Source of the DNA: Reticulitermes speratus
Lineage: Eukaryota > Arthropoda > Insecta > Blattodea > Rhinotermitidae
DNA length: 64,000 nt
Reading direction: 5' to 3'
Assembly: GCA_021186555.1 (NCBI GenBank)
Contig: JAJKFL010000021.1
Span: forward strand, 1-64,000
Positions 1-12,100 of this stretch are shown piece after piece. Below the pieces are notes generated by a model. That model was not told the origin of the DNA, did not search any database, and saw nothing but the letters and a program-made list of their open reading frames with translations. Position numbers and translations under genes: made by a program. Numbering within the stretch: the first letter of the stretch is position 1; each line of letters starts with the position of its first letter.

Positions 1-1
1 C

Positions 2-448
2 GTGGTCACAACACGAAAACCTCAAATTCAAATGTCTGTAGTAACCACTGTTTTCTGCAAAGCGTCTAAACCGGTTACGAGGTGCACTCAATCTCGTATT
101 CAATGGGATCGCGTTTTTCGGCGGTTGGTAATATGGCCGGTGCCTGAAGCTGATCACGTACGTGTGTCTTGTTCATATGTTAAGAACGTGGATTTATACC
201 TTCATTCCTACGTCGTAATGGCGGGCATGGAGAACACTGGTTTGAGCCACCGCTTTGATGAATACCGTAGCCGCCCGTGTTACGAGAGTACCGTTCCACG
301 GTGTATGCGACGGATGACGTCTCTAAACTGTAGCCAGTCGCTGATAGATGATCCGTGGTTGGTTTGTAGGCGGGAAGGTAAGGTTTTCATTGTGTGGAGT
401 TTTACATCTCGTATTGTTAAAGTTGTGTTGAAGTGCTGTATAATTTAG
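2..448 (+). other. CpG-richer open stretch upstream of ATG9, possible promoter or 5'UTR exon
   Basis: A 148-codon open frame runs from the window edge, but its product matches nothing I recognise and has no domain-like features. The stretch is visibly richer in CG dinucleotides than the AT-rich DNA that follows. It also contains a good splice donor (GAAG|GTAAGG at about 379). This is what a promoter or untranslated first exon of the ATG9 gene, whose start codon exon begins at 2263, could look like. Nothing proves transcription. Confidence 0.25.
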
Positions 449-1825
449 CATCACATATCAGTAGCATTGTAACTGAGGCCTGGTACGTAGCGAGCTCTAG
501 GGAATATATTTTCTTGATATGGAGAAACAATTTTCCCATAGTAAGCAAGGTCTGTAAATAAACGTCGTTGTGCCATGCTAAAGCTTATGAGACGTTACTA
601 GAGATTATACCTCACCCCATGTTGAAAATTGGGTAACAATTCTTAGAACTTTTGAGCGATATCTCTTGCGCGCTCATTTTTATGTGTTGCCTTAATTCCG
701 ATATATGTACTTAACGCCATATAAAAAGACCAACATATTGTTTTAGAATTGAGGTTACAGCAGTACACACTTTTACGTTTGTTATATGGTGTGTTCACAA
801 TTTCAAGATGTGTAATTTTCGTGTAGCAAATAGACCATTGAAATGTGTGGTATGTGTTAGATTTTAAAGTTCTTACAGTGGTGCTGATGATTCCAATTGT
901 CTGGGATATGATGTGGTGTAGGGTGAAATTATTCTATACTAATGCATGTCTGCATGACATCATGTTGCACAAGGGTAGAGTCCTTGTCTGATAATTAGTT
1001 TTCCACCATATGATGCCCTGGTTTATTCCTTTTGGACTTCCTTTGTTTTGCCAACTTGCAATGCATTTACATTTTATGGATAAGATTTTTATGTGTTGTT
1101 ACAAACAGTAATCCTTTACCCTCAGTCTTTTGTAAAATTTGCATTTGTTGCAGCAGGGGCGCACCCAAATGGGGGGAAGGAGCTGCAGGGTGCAACCCCT
1201 CCAAATCAAAATTTAAAAAACAGATTTTGTAGACATGATGATATCAAACTGTTATGTGATTTACCCTTCAGCCAAAATCAGCCACTGAAATCGGCTGGTG
1301 ACTAGTACATTAGAATTGTGAAAAATGATATAAAAAATGCAGGATGTCTTAGATGGAAGTAAAAAAAAGACAAGGAGCATAGACCTTGTGATTTAAATTG
1401 GGCGAGTGAGTCGTGGAACATGTAGTTATATTTGTATGTATACAAATGCAGTTGCAAACAGTGTTATGTCACAATTATAATTATGACATGATTTTATAAC
1501 ATAATTTTTAAAATCAAACATAAATTACATACAGCCTCAGGGTCAGCCTCCCCTTCAAAGAAAAGTTGTGGGTGCACACCTGATTTGTAGGAAGTATTTA
1601 GTAAAATAGTCACTAAAACCCCCTTTCATTAGTCAGTGTAAGAACTGAACATTTTTTAGTGTTGCTTTGAGTGTTGTGTATGTTCACATAATTAAAATGC
1701 ATTTATCATAAGAACCATCCCCTTGTTCTTACCTAATGTATGTGTTTTTGTAGTGCAAGTTTGCAACTGAGTGATCACATATCTGTAGGCCTGTACAGCG
1801 CTAGAATTAAATCAGTCATACTTAA
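449..1825. other. AT-rich non-coding stretch, nothing recognised
   Basis: No gene or convincing repeat was found. Two short overlapping open frames at 1032-1305 are low-complexity and unrelated to any family I know. If the CpG-rich block to the left is a 5'UTR exon, this is the first part of ATG9 intron 1. Confidence 0.4.
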
Positions 1826-2108
1826 AAAGTAAAGTTCACCCTAGAACAGACCATGAAGGCCCAGAGGGGGAGTAGAGGTATAGCTCTACTCTTTCCTTAA
1901 CCTCGGCACTAGATTGGGGTGGGTGGTCAATGCCACGCCACGGCCGCTTTACCCCCGGGAATGACCCAGTACCCATTGTGCAGGAGGCTGGATAGGCCCC
2001 AGGGCTGGTCTGGATGGGTGCTGAAAAATCTCTCCCTCACCGGTATTTGATTCCCGGACTGTCCAGCTCGTAGCAAGTCGCTATACCGACTGCGCTATCC
2101 TGGCCCAC
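1826..2108 (-). mobile_element. tRNA-derived SINE, full copy with target-site duplication
   Basis: Read on the - strand it begins with a tRNA-like head: an A-box-like TAGCGCAGTCGG and a degenerate B-box region. A body shared with the copies at 58004-58262 and 59653-59910 follows, including the segment around CCCGGGAATGACCC. Both ends abut the 14-bp direct repeat TCAGTCATACTTAA (1812-1825 and 2109-2122), which is the expected target-site duplication from LINE-assisted retroposition. It lies just upstream of the ATG9 start-codon exon. Confidence 0.85.
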
Positions 2109-2262
2109 TCAGTCATACTTAATGTAACGTATAATATTTTTATCATCTACGAATATTAACACTTGTGTCACATGTAGTATTTGTGGTGTTCTTTATGAAA
2201 ACAAATTGTTGTGTTCTCTGGCATAAATATTGACATACAGCCAGTTTGTCTGTCTCCTATAG

Positions 2263-2380
2263 CATAATGTCTGCAACACTAGAGGTAAGTTACCAGCCAT
2301 ATGGGGCAGAGTTGGGAGAGCCGGATGAAACACTACATGACATTGGTGTGATAATTGATGTTGTTCTGGGAATAGCAGAG
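2263..2380 (+). CDS. ATG9: ATG9 exon 1 (start codon exon)
   Basis: A polypyrimidine tract ending in AG at 2261-2262 precedes CATA and the ATG at 2267. The 38 codons include the acidic stretch PDETLHD followed by GVIIDVV, the layout of the ATG9 N-terminus. It ends in phase 0 at a GTACTG donor. An earlier GTAAGT inside the exon (2285-2290) is a possible competing donor. Confidence 0.65.
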
Positions 2381-5300
2381 GTACTGTCATAATTGTTAGC
2401 ATTAACAGGCTGTTATTTTTGACATTTGCATGGTGTTCCTACTGTACATGGGTAGTTGCAACGTTTGGGATATGAGGTTTGCTCAGCGGTGAAAATTCAT
2501 ATCATCATGTTTTGGGTTATGACACCATGTTGTTTGGTAGGTGGGTACCAATGATTTGGAGGAACATTCTATTTCCATTCTGGGGGTAGATGTGGTGAGA
2601 ATGCTAGTGACACTAGGTGGAGACAGCCAGTGCATATAGAAGTGTATAGTGTGCTCAACGCAACGCAAAAGGTGGAGACAGCCAGTGCATATAGAAGTGT
2701 GTAGTGTGCTCAACGCAACGCAAAAGGTGGAGACAGCCAGTGCATATAGAAGTGTATAGTGTGCTCAACGCAACGCAAAAGGTGGAGACAGCCAGTGCAT
2801 GTAGAAGTTTGTTTGGGAATCCCATGGAAAAGTAGAAAAAGAGGTTGGATTATAATCATCCATCCATATTTGCAAATTCACTTTTTGTGGTTGAACTCCC
2901 AAAAAATACACTATCAAAATGTGTGGTTTTCTGAAATGTGATGCCATGTAGTTAGTTGGATGATGAGCTTTATGTCTATCCTGAATATGGAGGCAGTACA
3001 TTTCTCTGTAACACTGATAGCCCTGTCCCACACCACACAATATGCAGGCAGTACATTTCTCTGTAACACTGATAGCCCTGTCCCACACTACACAATATGC
3101 AGGCAGTACATTTCTCTGTAACACTGATAGCCCTGTCCCACACCACACAATATGCAGGCAGTACATTTCTCTGTAACACTGATAGCCCTGTCCCACACTA
3201 CACAATATGCAGGCACTACATTTCTCTGTAACACTGATAGCCCTGTCCCACACTACACAATATGCAGGCAGTACATTTCTCTGTAACACTGATAGCCCTG
3301 TCCCACACTACACAATATGCAGGCAGTACATTTCTCTGTAACACTGATAGCCCTGTCCCACACCACACGGTGTCACATCCCAAATAAAGGTAATATTATT
3401 ATTCACTACTGTCAAAACCTCAGATGTCAGTACACCAGCAAGAATTATCTTGGAACTTCCGCTGTATTGCATGAGTGAAAGGGTTTGGAAGTAGATGGAC
3501 ACGGCCTATTTTAGGGATCCCACTCAGGCAAATTTACCTGGGTGGAACTGGCTCAGAATCACATCCAGTGGTGGGGGTGTTAATGGTCTGCAACCTGTGA
3601 GTGAAGGCTTTAGTAGATTCTGAAATGTGATGCTATGTAGTTTGGTGCATGGTGACCAGTGTTTCAGAGGAATTTACTGTCTCTTTCTTCAGAGTCCTCT
3701 GCTGTATGTTACAGCTCGTTGGAACAACATGAAAGATTTGGACTCCTTCTTTACCAGAGTGTAACATTACCACCAGAAACATGGGTTCGCATGTATGATG
3801 GTGGAGGAGGCCCTGGAATTACTGCAGTTGTGCTTTCTACATTTGTGTTCCACTGTGTGGACTATTCAGTGCTATTAAGGTACAGTTACATCTTGTAATA
3901 TCCACTGTGTGGACTATTCAGTGCTATTAAGGTACAGTTACATCTTGTAATTTCCACTGTGTGGACTATTCAGTGCTATTAAGGTACAGTTACATCTTGT
4001 AATATCCACTGTGTGGACTATTCAGTGCTATTAAGGTACAGTTACATCTTGTAATATCCACTGTGTGGACTATTCAGTGCTATTAACATACAGTTACATC
4101 TTGTAATATCCACTGTGTGGACTATTCAGTGCTATTAAGGTACAGTTACATCTTGTAATATCCACTGTGTGGACTAATCAGTGCTATTAAGGTACAGTTA
4201 CATCTTGTAATATACACTGTGTGGACTATTCAGTGCTATTAAGGTACAGTAATATCTTGTAATAATACAGTACAATTTCTTTAATTTGGATACTGGTACT
4301 ACGGAAATCTTGATACTTTGGCAGTTTAGGAAAATTGTTCCAAGTCTTGAAGTCCTGTGAAAAGGCCTCCAATTTGGCCATTGGGTTATGTCCTGACCCC
4401 TTGTCTCCTACTCCATAAACTTCTTCAGCTGCAAAGGCTCCTGATTCGCCGTCTCGTAGTCCTTCAGCAATCATGGTAGAAACTGAAGACACTCCAGAAG
4501 GAACAGAAAGGGACTCTAATACCTCTGAACCAGCAGCTGAAGGAGATACCCAAATGGAATACTCCTCTGATTAGTTGTACAGCCCAAGTATAGGAGTAGT
4601 AACAAAAAATTACCTGTAAGAACTTAGGTCAGTATAGGTACTGTCCAGTAATCCAGCACCTGTCTGGTCCCATGAGTGCTGGATTAAAAGCATTCTACTC
4701 TGTTATTTGAGAACTCTGTTGTATATTTATAATTATGCATGTCGCCATGTAGATCTCAATCCAAATTGGATTTTAGTGGCAATATATCACCCATATTAAA
4801 TTCTTTCACTGCCTGAATAGTGTTTTATGGCCTAAAACTAAAAGTATCAACACCATTCGCTTAAGTCCAGGTCTCCAAAACCTGTAAGTTGTTCGTCCCA
4901 TCATGTAGTCTCTAAAAGCCTTACTTTCTTGCAGCAGAATGACATGATATTCATAAACCAGCTATTTTGTGAGCTCAAAGTCTGGGGTTTTAGTCTGGGG
5001 GGAGTAGTGATGTTATCATTTTCAGATGATGGTTGATGACGGAGTGACTGAATTGTATTATGTTTCACTGTGTTCTGTACAGGCCAAAAAAATAATAAGC
5101 CCAACTCAAAAGAAATGAAACCTCTCAAATAAGGAATCAATAACCAAACCAATAAAGAAAGGAACAAGCCAAAGACAGGAGAAAAATAATAAGCCAAATA
5201 ATTAGAAACCAAAGGAAAATATTGCTGCCTAGAAAACAACCTAATAGCATCTCTAAAAGGCTGGAGAACAGCTGCATACAGTTGATGTCTGAGTAAGCTA

Positions 5301-6114
5301 ATGTTTAGCATGCCTCACCATACACATGTACTGAGAGGTGTTTGGGAGCATATCATCTTATTGGTCTTACCCATTAATAGTATTCCTCTCTTGAATGTCC
5401 ACACTAACCTGTTCTTCCATCCTCGATCTTCCTAACCTCAGTCTTCCATAATGGGCTTAATGTGAGTCTTCCATTTATATGCAGGTGACCCTCTTCTTTT
5501 GTCCGGTGGTGACCATCTGTTCCAGTAATCTTTTCTCCGTCCATTTATTATGACCATACTAGTGCAGCACTGTATTTTGTAGGATTTTTGTCAGTGTTGA
5601 AGTAATGTCCATTTCTTCCTGTACTGTTTCATTGTGCATGCTCTTTCCCCTTGTCACCTGAAAGACATCTTTTTAACCACTCTTCTGGGATATTGCACAG
5701 CATCGTGTGGTAATTGTTTACCGATACATTGTCCCGAAACGTCGGTAAACAATTATCACACGACACCGCGTAATATCCGAGAAGAGCGCCGTTCTTATCG
5801 ACATTGCGGCGGAAGCCTGAAATCATCTTTTTAACCTTTAGAAGATGAATTTTAAGTACCAATTGTATCTCTTGACGGCCTGAGTTTTTCTGGCTTATCG
5901 TGGTCATTTAAATTGCTACCAAGTAAACACACAGAGACCAGCATATGGCATACTAGGCCATTTACCAGTACATTTTAGAAACCAGCATGTGGTCTCTTAG
6001 GATGATAAAGTTTAAATAATTGAATTAAACCAACCTTATTTTATTGCTAAATTTCTGTCAGTGGCCACGTTTCACATCCATATAACAGAATACTTTCATC
6101 TGTACTGTGAAGTG

Positions 6115-6157
<43 letters not shown>

Positions 6158-9100
6158 ATGCATACATGTGTGTCTATGTGTGTGCATATGTGTGTAGGTG
6201 GTTGTGATGGTGAGGAGTAAATATTATAAAAAGTGAGTAATTTCAGTTGTACGCACAACAATACGGTATCATGACCTACTATGTATTATTTGTCACAAAA
6301 TTGGATGTGATGTGTGTGTAACATTTGCAGGATGGCTGTGATCGTGTAACTACATTTACATACTTCATGCGTTTTGTATCTAGGAAGAATGTTAATAATT
6401 CAACTGCTCACGAAAATATTTTTCTACACATAAGTGATGCTGTGTTACCAATGAACGAGTGTGTAGCAAATTTTGGTGCATTAACATGGGTCTGTGATAT
6501 TTTGGATCCTACGTGCAGTCAAGTTTATGTACCGTCTGTTCCAGTTCTGGGACATTAAGCAGTTTTTTAACACAGCACTTGAGATAAGTGATGTAAGTAC
6601 AGACATTACTTTTATTTAAAATCAAGTGCAGTGGAAGTGCATTGTAATGGGAATTTGTAATGAAATCAGAAATTATCACTAGCAAGTACTCATTACAGCT
6701 AGATTTACTTTGGCTACATCCAGAATCAAGTGCATGTTTTTTGGATATCTGATTATCTCATTATACCAGGAAAGAGCTACAATACTGGTTTCATAATCAT
6801 GAGAATTTTGTGTACTGCATTGCAAACATAATAGATCAGATTGACCAAATTTGGCATGTCTGTGTATCACTGAACATACGTGGTAGTTGTAAGAATATAT
6901 CGAGATATACAGATTATGGATGTATTTAGAGGGATGTATTAGTGCCACTGATTAATATACCATTTGCCAGATCTTTCGGAATCTGAAAATGAGAAACACA
7001 GTCATAGTATGAAGCAGATGTGACCAATCCAGTTAGCCTTCTTCCTTTTTATTATACATAGGATATTCCTCCCCTTTGTGACTGTATACAATATTTCTTC
7101 ATTCCTCACATGATTGGTCCAAATTATCTTCTCCATCCTTCTCCAGCACCACATTTTAAAACCTTCCACATATTTCTGATCTACTTTCCGAAGTGTCCAC
7201 GTTTCAGCACCATACAAAGCTGTGCTCCAATTGTAGCACTTTACTAGTTTGTTCCTTAAATTTAAGTCCAATTTGCTGGTGAAAAGAGTCTTCGTCTTGT
7301 TGAGTGCTGCTTTTGTCATGGCAATCCTGGATTTAATTTCACATGTACGTCTTACATCATGCATCTTGCATCATGGCTCGCCTCGGTCCAGTCTTTAACA
7401 CTGATTCATATGTGTGTGAGAGAGAGAGAGAGAGAGTAAACAGTAAGATACTATATAAATTGCTATTGTAATATTAATGTATTTTGTATGTTATTGAGAG
7501 TATAAATAGATTAAAAGTTGAAAATTACTGAAATTAAAATGAAGTGCTTCAAAACGTCTGAAAGTGGTAGAATTCTCTTGAAAGTTGCTGGGCAGTATGT
7601 CCTGTATGTCAGCAAGCTGTTTGCACTATCAATGTTCACTGTACCAATTGCAGATGTTACGTTGCACTTGATTTTAATTTGAGTCCGGTATAATTTTTAA
7701 ATCTAAATTTTCAACACTATACATCAGTTTTATAATCATATGTTTATAATGTATCTTACCATTTACTGTCAATGAAGTTAAATATTAAATTGTAACTGTT
7801 GTCGTTAACTAAGAATTGACTCAGTGGACTTTAATGTGGGCTGAGAAACAGTGCAAAAAATTAGCGGCAGTAAGCCTGTGCATAGAAATGGCTTTACTTC
7901 ATTTCTCACGTTTTCTGAGACAAACCATTAATGCTGATGAGGGTGGCTGCCCAGGCCACTCACATGCCCACTGTTAGCTTTATGAGGTGGCTGCCCAGGC
8001 CACTCACATGCCCACTGTTAGCTTTATGACGGTGGCTGCCCAGGCCACTCACATGCCCACTGTTAGCTTTATGACGGTGGCTGCCCAGGCCACTCACATG
8101 CCCACTGTTATCTTTATGACGGTGGCTGCCCAGGCCACTCACATGCCCACTGTTAGCTTTATGAGGGTGGCTGCCCAGGCCACTCACATGCCCACTGTTA
8201 GCTTTATGAGGTGGCTGCCCAGGCCACTCACATGCCCACTGTTAGCTTTATGACGGTGGCTGCCCAGGCCACTCACATGCCTACTGTTAGCTTTATGAGG
8301 GTGGCTGCCCAGGCCACTCACATGCCCACTGTTAGCTTTATGAGGGTGGCTGCCCAGGCCACTCACATGCCCACTGTTAGCTTTATGAGGGTGGCTGCCC
8401 AGGCCACTCACATGCCCACTGTTAGCTTTATGAGGGTGGCTGCCCAGGCCACTCACATGCCCACTGTTAGCTTTATGAGGGTGGCTGCCCAGGCCACTCA
8501 CATGCCCACTGTTAGCTTTATGACGGTGGCTGCCCAGGCCACTCACATGCCCACTGTTAGCTTTATGAGGGTGGCTGCCCAGGCCACTCACATGCCCACT
8601 GTTAGCTTTATGAGGGTGGCTGCCCAGGCCACTCACATGCCCACTGTTAGCTTTATGAGGGTGGCTGCCCAGGCCACTCACGTGCCCACTGTTAGCTTTA
8701 TGACGGTGGCTGCCCAGGCCACTCACATGCCCACTGTTAGCTTTATGAGGGTGGCTGCCCAGGCCACTCACATGCCCACTGTTAGCTTTATGAGGGTGGC
8801 TGCCCAGGCCACTCACATGCCCACTGTTAGCTTTATGAGGTTGGCTGCCCAGGCCACTCACATGCCCACTGTTAGCTTTATGATGGTGGCTGCCCAGGCC
8901 ACTCACATGCCCACTGTTAGCTTTATGACGGTGGCTGCCCAGGCCACTCACATGCCCACTGTTAGCTTTATGACGGTGGCTGCCCAGGCCACTCACATGC
9001 CCACTGTTAGCTTTATGACGGTGGCTGCCCAGGCCACTCACATGCCCACTGTTAGCTTTATCTTCCACCATTTTTTGCTGTATAATCTTTTAAAGGCAAG

Positions 9101-12100
9101 TAAACTTGTCCCTGTGCAAACCATGAAGGTGAGGTATAGCTCCACACATTCTTAACTTAAGCACTAGATGGGGGTGAGGGGTCAGCTTTGTGCCCTGGCT
9201 GGGTGGGTCACAGAGGTGGTCCGGAAGAGACATCTGTTGCCTGTGCGTGGAGTCAAACCGTGGTGCCTCAGTTTTCTTGCCCATAGCCTAATCAGTATAC
9301 TGACTGCACTGATATGGACTGAAGATGAACAAGAAATTTTAAGTGAGTTGTAGTATTGGAAAAGTTACAGAGAGGCACTCGCTGTTGTCGAGTAACATAC
9401 TATATATAAAACATACTGAAGTTGACAGTGTGTTGTTAGACTGTCATTACAATGGCTTTCCCACAGTAAGTGTTACATGTAACAGCAGACTTTCACTGTG
9501 ATGTATTTTAGCATATGCTGCATGTCAGAAGGCAGAGTTTGATGTTTGCTGGTCTGGCTCTCAACAGTCAGAAATACAGTTTGAGGTTGCCACGTTTGCA
9601 TCATGTGATTTCTTTGCATCCAGTTGTATACTGGCCGCAGGCTTATAGAATTATACAGTTTTATGGGAAACAAGTATGAGGTACACACATGTTGATTTGT
9701 GGACAGAACAATCTTCCTGCAAATCTGATCATGGATTGACCTCAATGAGAGTCTGAACCACCAAGTCCCCTGACAAAATGTTGGTTGGAAAAAATAAACT
9801 TGATGATGATGATGATGCCATTGTTTCTGCCAACAGTATAGTTTGTGAACATGTATGAAATGTTTTAAAACACATCTCCACACCCACTGCTTCAATACTG
9901 AAATACTGGACATTGCTGTTGATACACCACTTTTCTTTTCAGAGTGATTTAGACAATTTGACTTGGCAGGAGATCTGGTGCAAGGTGCGTGAAGTCCAAT
10001 TAGAGCAGCAGATGTGCATTCACAAACGTGATCTCACTGAGCTGGACATCTACCACAGGATTCTCAGGTACCATGTGGTTTAGTGCTAGCGCTTCTTTCC
10101 AAGTCTAGCGTGACATGCAACAGCTGCGGCTGTCAGCTCTATTACAAACAGCAAGATGGACCAAATGTTACACGTCTCATTTATGCAGCATAACATTAAT
10201 AAACCTGGTATCTCTTATAAATCCAGTGATGGAGGCTTTAAACGCAGCCCAGAGACTAACCATCCTGACTGATGCAAGTACATATGTTTCTGCTGTGGTG
10301 TGGATGACGTATCAGTTCTTCTGGGATGTGACACTGCGATCCTGCATATTTGGTTCCTGACATTTTGAGACATTGTGGTGGTCTCATCTTCAAGGGTCAA
10401 ATGGTGCAAAGGTCCTTCATGGATGTTTTGACCCTCATGATGAGACTATTACAGCATCTCAAAATGTCGGGAAGTATATGCACAGTGACGCAGTGTCACT
10501 TTCCAGAAGAACTGGTACGTCATGTTGATTGATGGTTTTGTGGTGTTCATCATTTCCTCCAGACAAATGTGAGGGCAGTACTTCAAATCAGGTGACAGCT
10601 ATGTCTGCCTCCACATTTTCCAATTCACTATGTGCTGATCATTCTACTATTCAACGCTGTATAGGCTGAACTACTGATAGCATTGTTAAACAGGCCATAA
10701 ATAAATAAATAAATAAATAAATTAGTGAAACTGAAGTTGGAACTGAGGAATTGATGTACTTATCAGAGTGAAAAAATGAACTGTATTTAACTTAACTGTC
10801 ATCAGTTGTTTTGTAAAACGTGTGAAATTCTGTCAGTATCATTGCATTGTTTACACGTTTGAGAACTACATGGTGGCCATGGTAAACAAATCCTTGCTTC
10901 CCATTAGACTGCGTCTGCCATTTCTTGGAGAAGTTGTGTTCCTCACCAGAGGCCTGACATATAACATTGAATTGCTGCTCTTCTGTAAGAAACTCCTGTA
11001 TTTATTGATTCCATGTCGCAGTTTATGAGTGTGTAATGTTTAGTTACAAAGAATAACATTATGAATGTAATAAGAGAATGTTACCAAACATGATTTAATA
11101 AGACCACTCGTATATAAAATGAACCATCTTCAAGGTTGAAAGCCATAGAAAATATAATTTTATTTCTTGTCTAGCTAAAGCTGTTATTTTCAGTTCCTCA
11201 GAACATAGTACGTTTTCCAGTGTCTTCATAATGGCCTGTTACCTCTTGTGCCGTAACTTGGCAACAGCTGCTGTGGCACCACACACACTGGCCCCATACC
11301 ATGCAGTTGTTAGCCTCTTTCGCATGTTTGATGAATTTTAATTTAAAGCTGGCATCACATGCGTGATAGAATCTGCATAATAAGAGTCCTGTGTGTCAAT
11401 GATGATGTCCTGTGATGTGTAAAAGTGTTCCTTGATGTAATTACCATACACACCTAAAAAACGAGCTCTTGAAATAAAAAAACTCCTATTTGCGTGTACA
11501 GGTATGTGATAATTGCATTTCAGAAACAATTTTTGTAGGTTGAAACTGTTAAATTGAAATGTACTTGTCTATGAACATGTTTCTTTCACTGCCTCCCAAA
11601 CATTCAGAAACTTATCCTCTCTCCTTTTTACAGTCACCTAAAGAGATAACAAAAATTAACACTACTGACCACACAGTAGATGGTTTTCTGAATAGATGGG
11701 TGGGGGATGTGGTGAATCAGTCATTAAGCTATAGGGGAGATGGCTGTGGATACTGAACCATTGGAGGTTCATCATAATCTATTGAAAGTGGTGTAGAGGC
11801 AGGTGATTTTGGTGGTAGAGAGGAGGATTTGGTTGGTCGAAAAGAACCAGTAGTATTGTGTTTTGTATTTGTAGCCATAAAAGCTGATGGTAAGACACCA
11901 CTACAGAGGTACTTGGTGTATGTCACATGTTAGAATGCACAATTTGATGTGGCTACGCGCTAGTCCATCAAGTCACTGTCTGGTAAAACCTATGCTAAAT
12001 GAAACACAAAAGGTTACTTTTAACATAGCTTTTATGGGAAAATGTGATTTGACTTACAGCATGACTCTACTCCTCCTATCTCAGTAGGTCTAGATTGGTA

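Noticed and set aside
2765..3502. - strand frames of 60-174 codons
   Set aside because: Periodic translation of the 55-bp minisatellites in ATG9 intron 1.
4901..5311. 136-codon - strand frame with a hydrophobic middle
   Set aside because: The hydrophobic part comes from an AT-rich, T-biased tract; no family recognised, no support as a gene inside the ATG9 intron.
5629..5907. Overlapping 66- and 92-codon frames on opposite strands
   Set aside because: Both come from the palindromic foldback element and mirror each other.
7960..9155. Open frames of 75-314 codons on both strands
   Set aside because: They are a side effect of a stop-free 45-bp tandem repeat; no start context, splice structure or domain.
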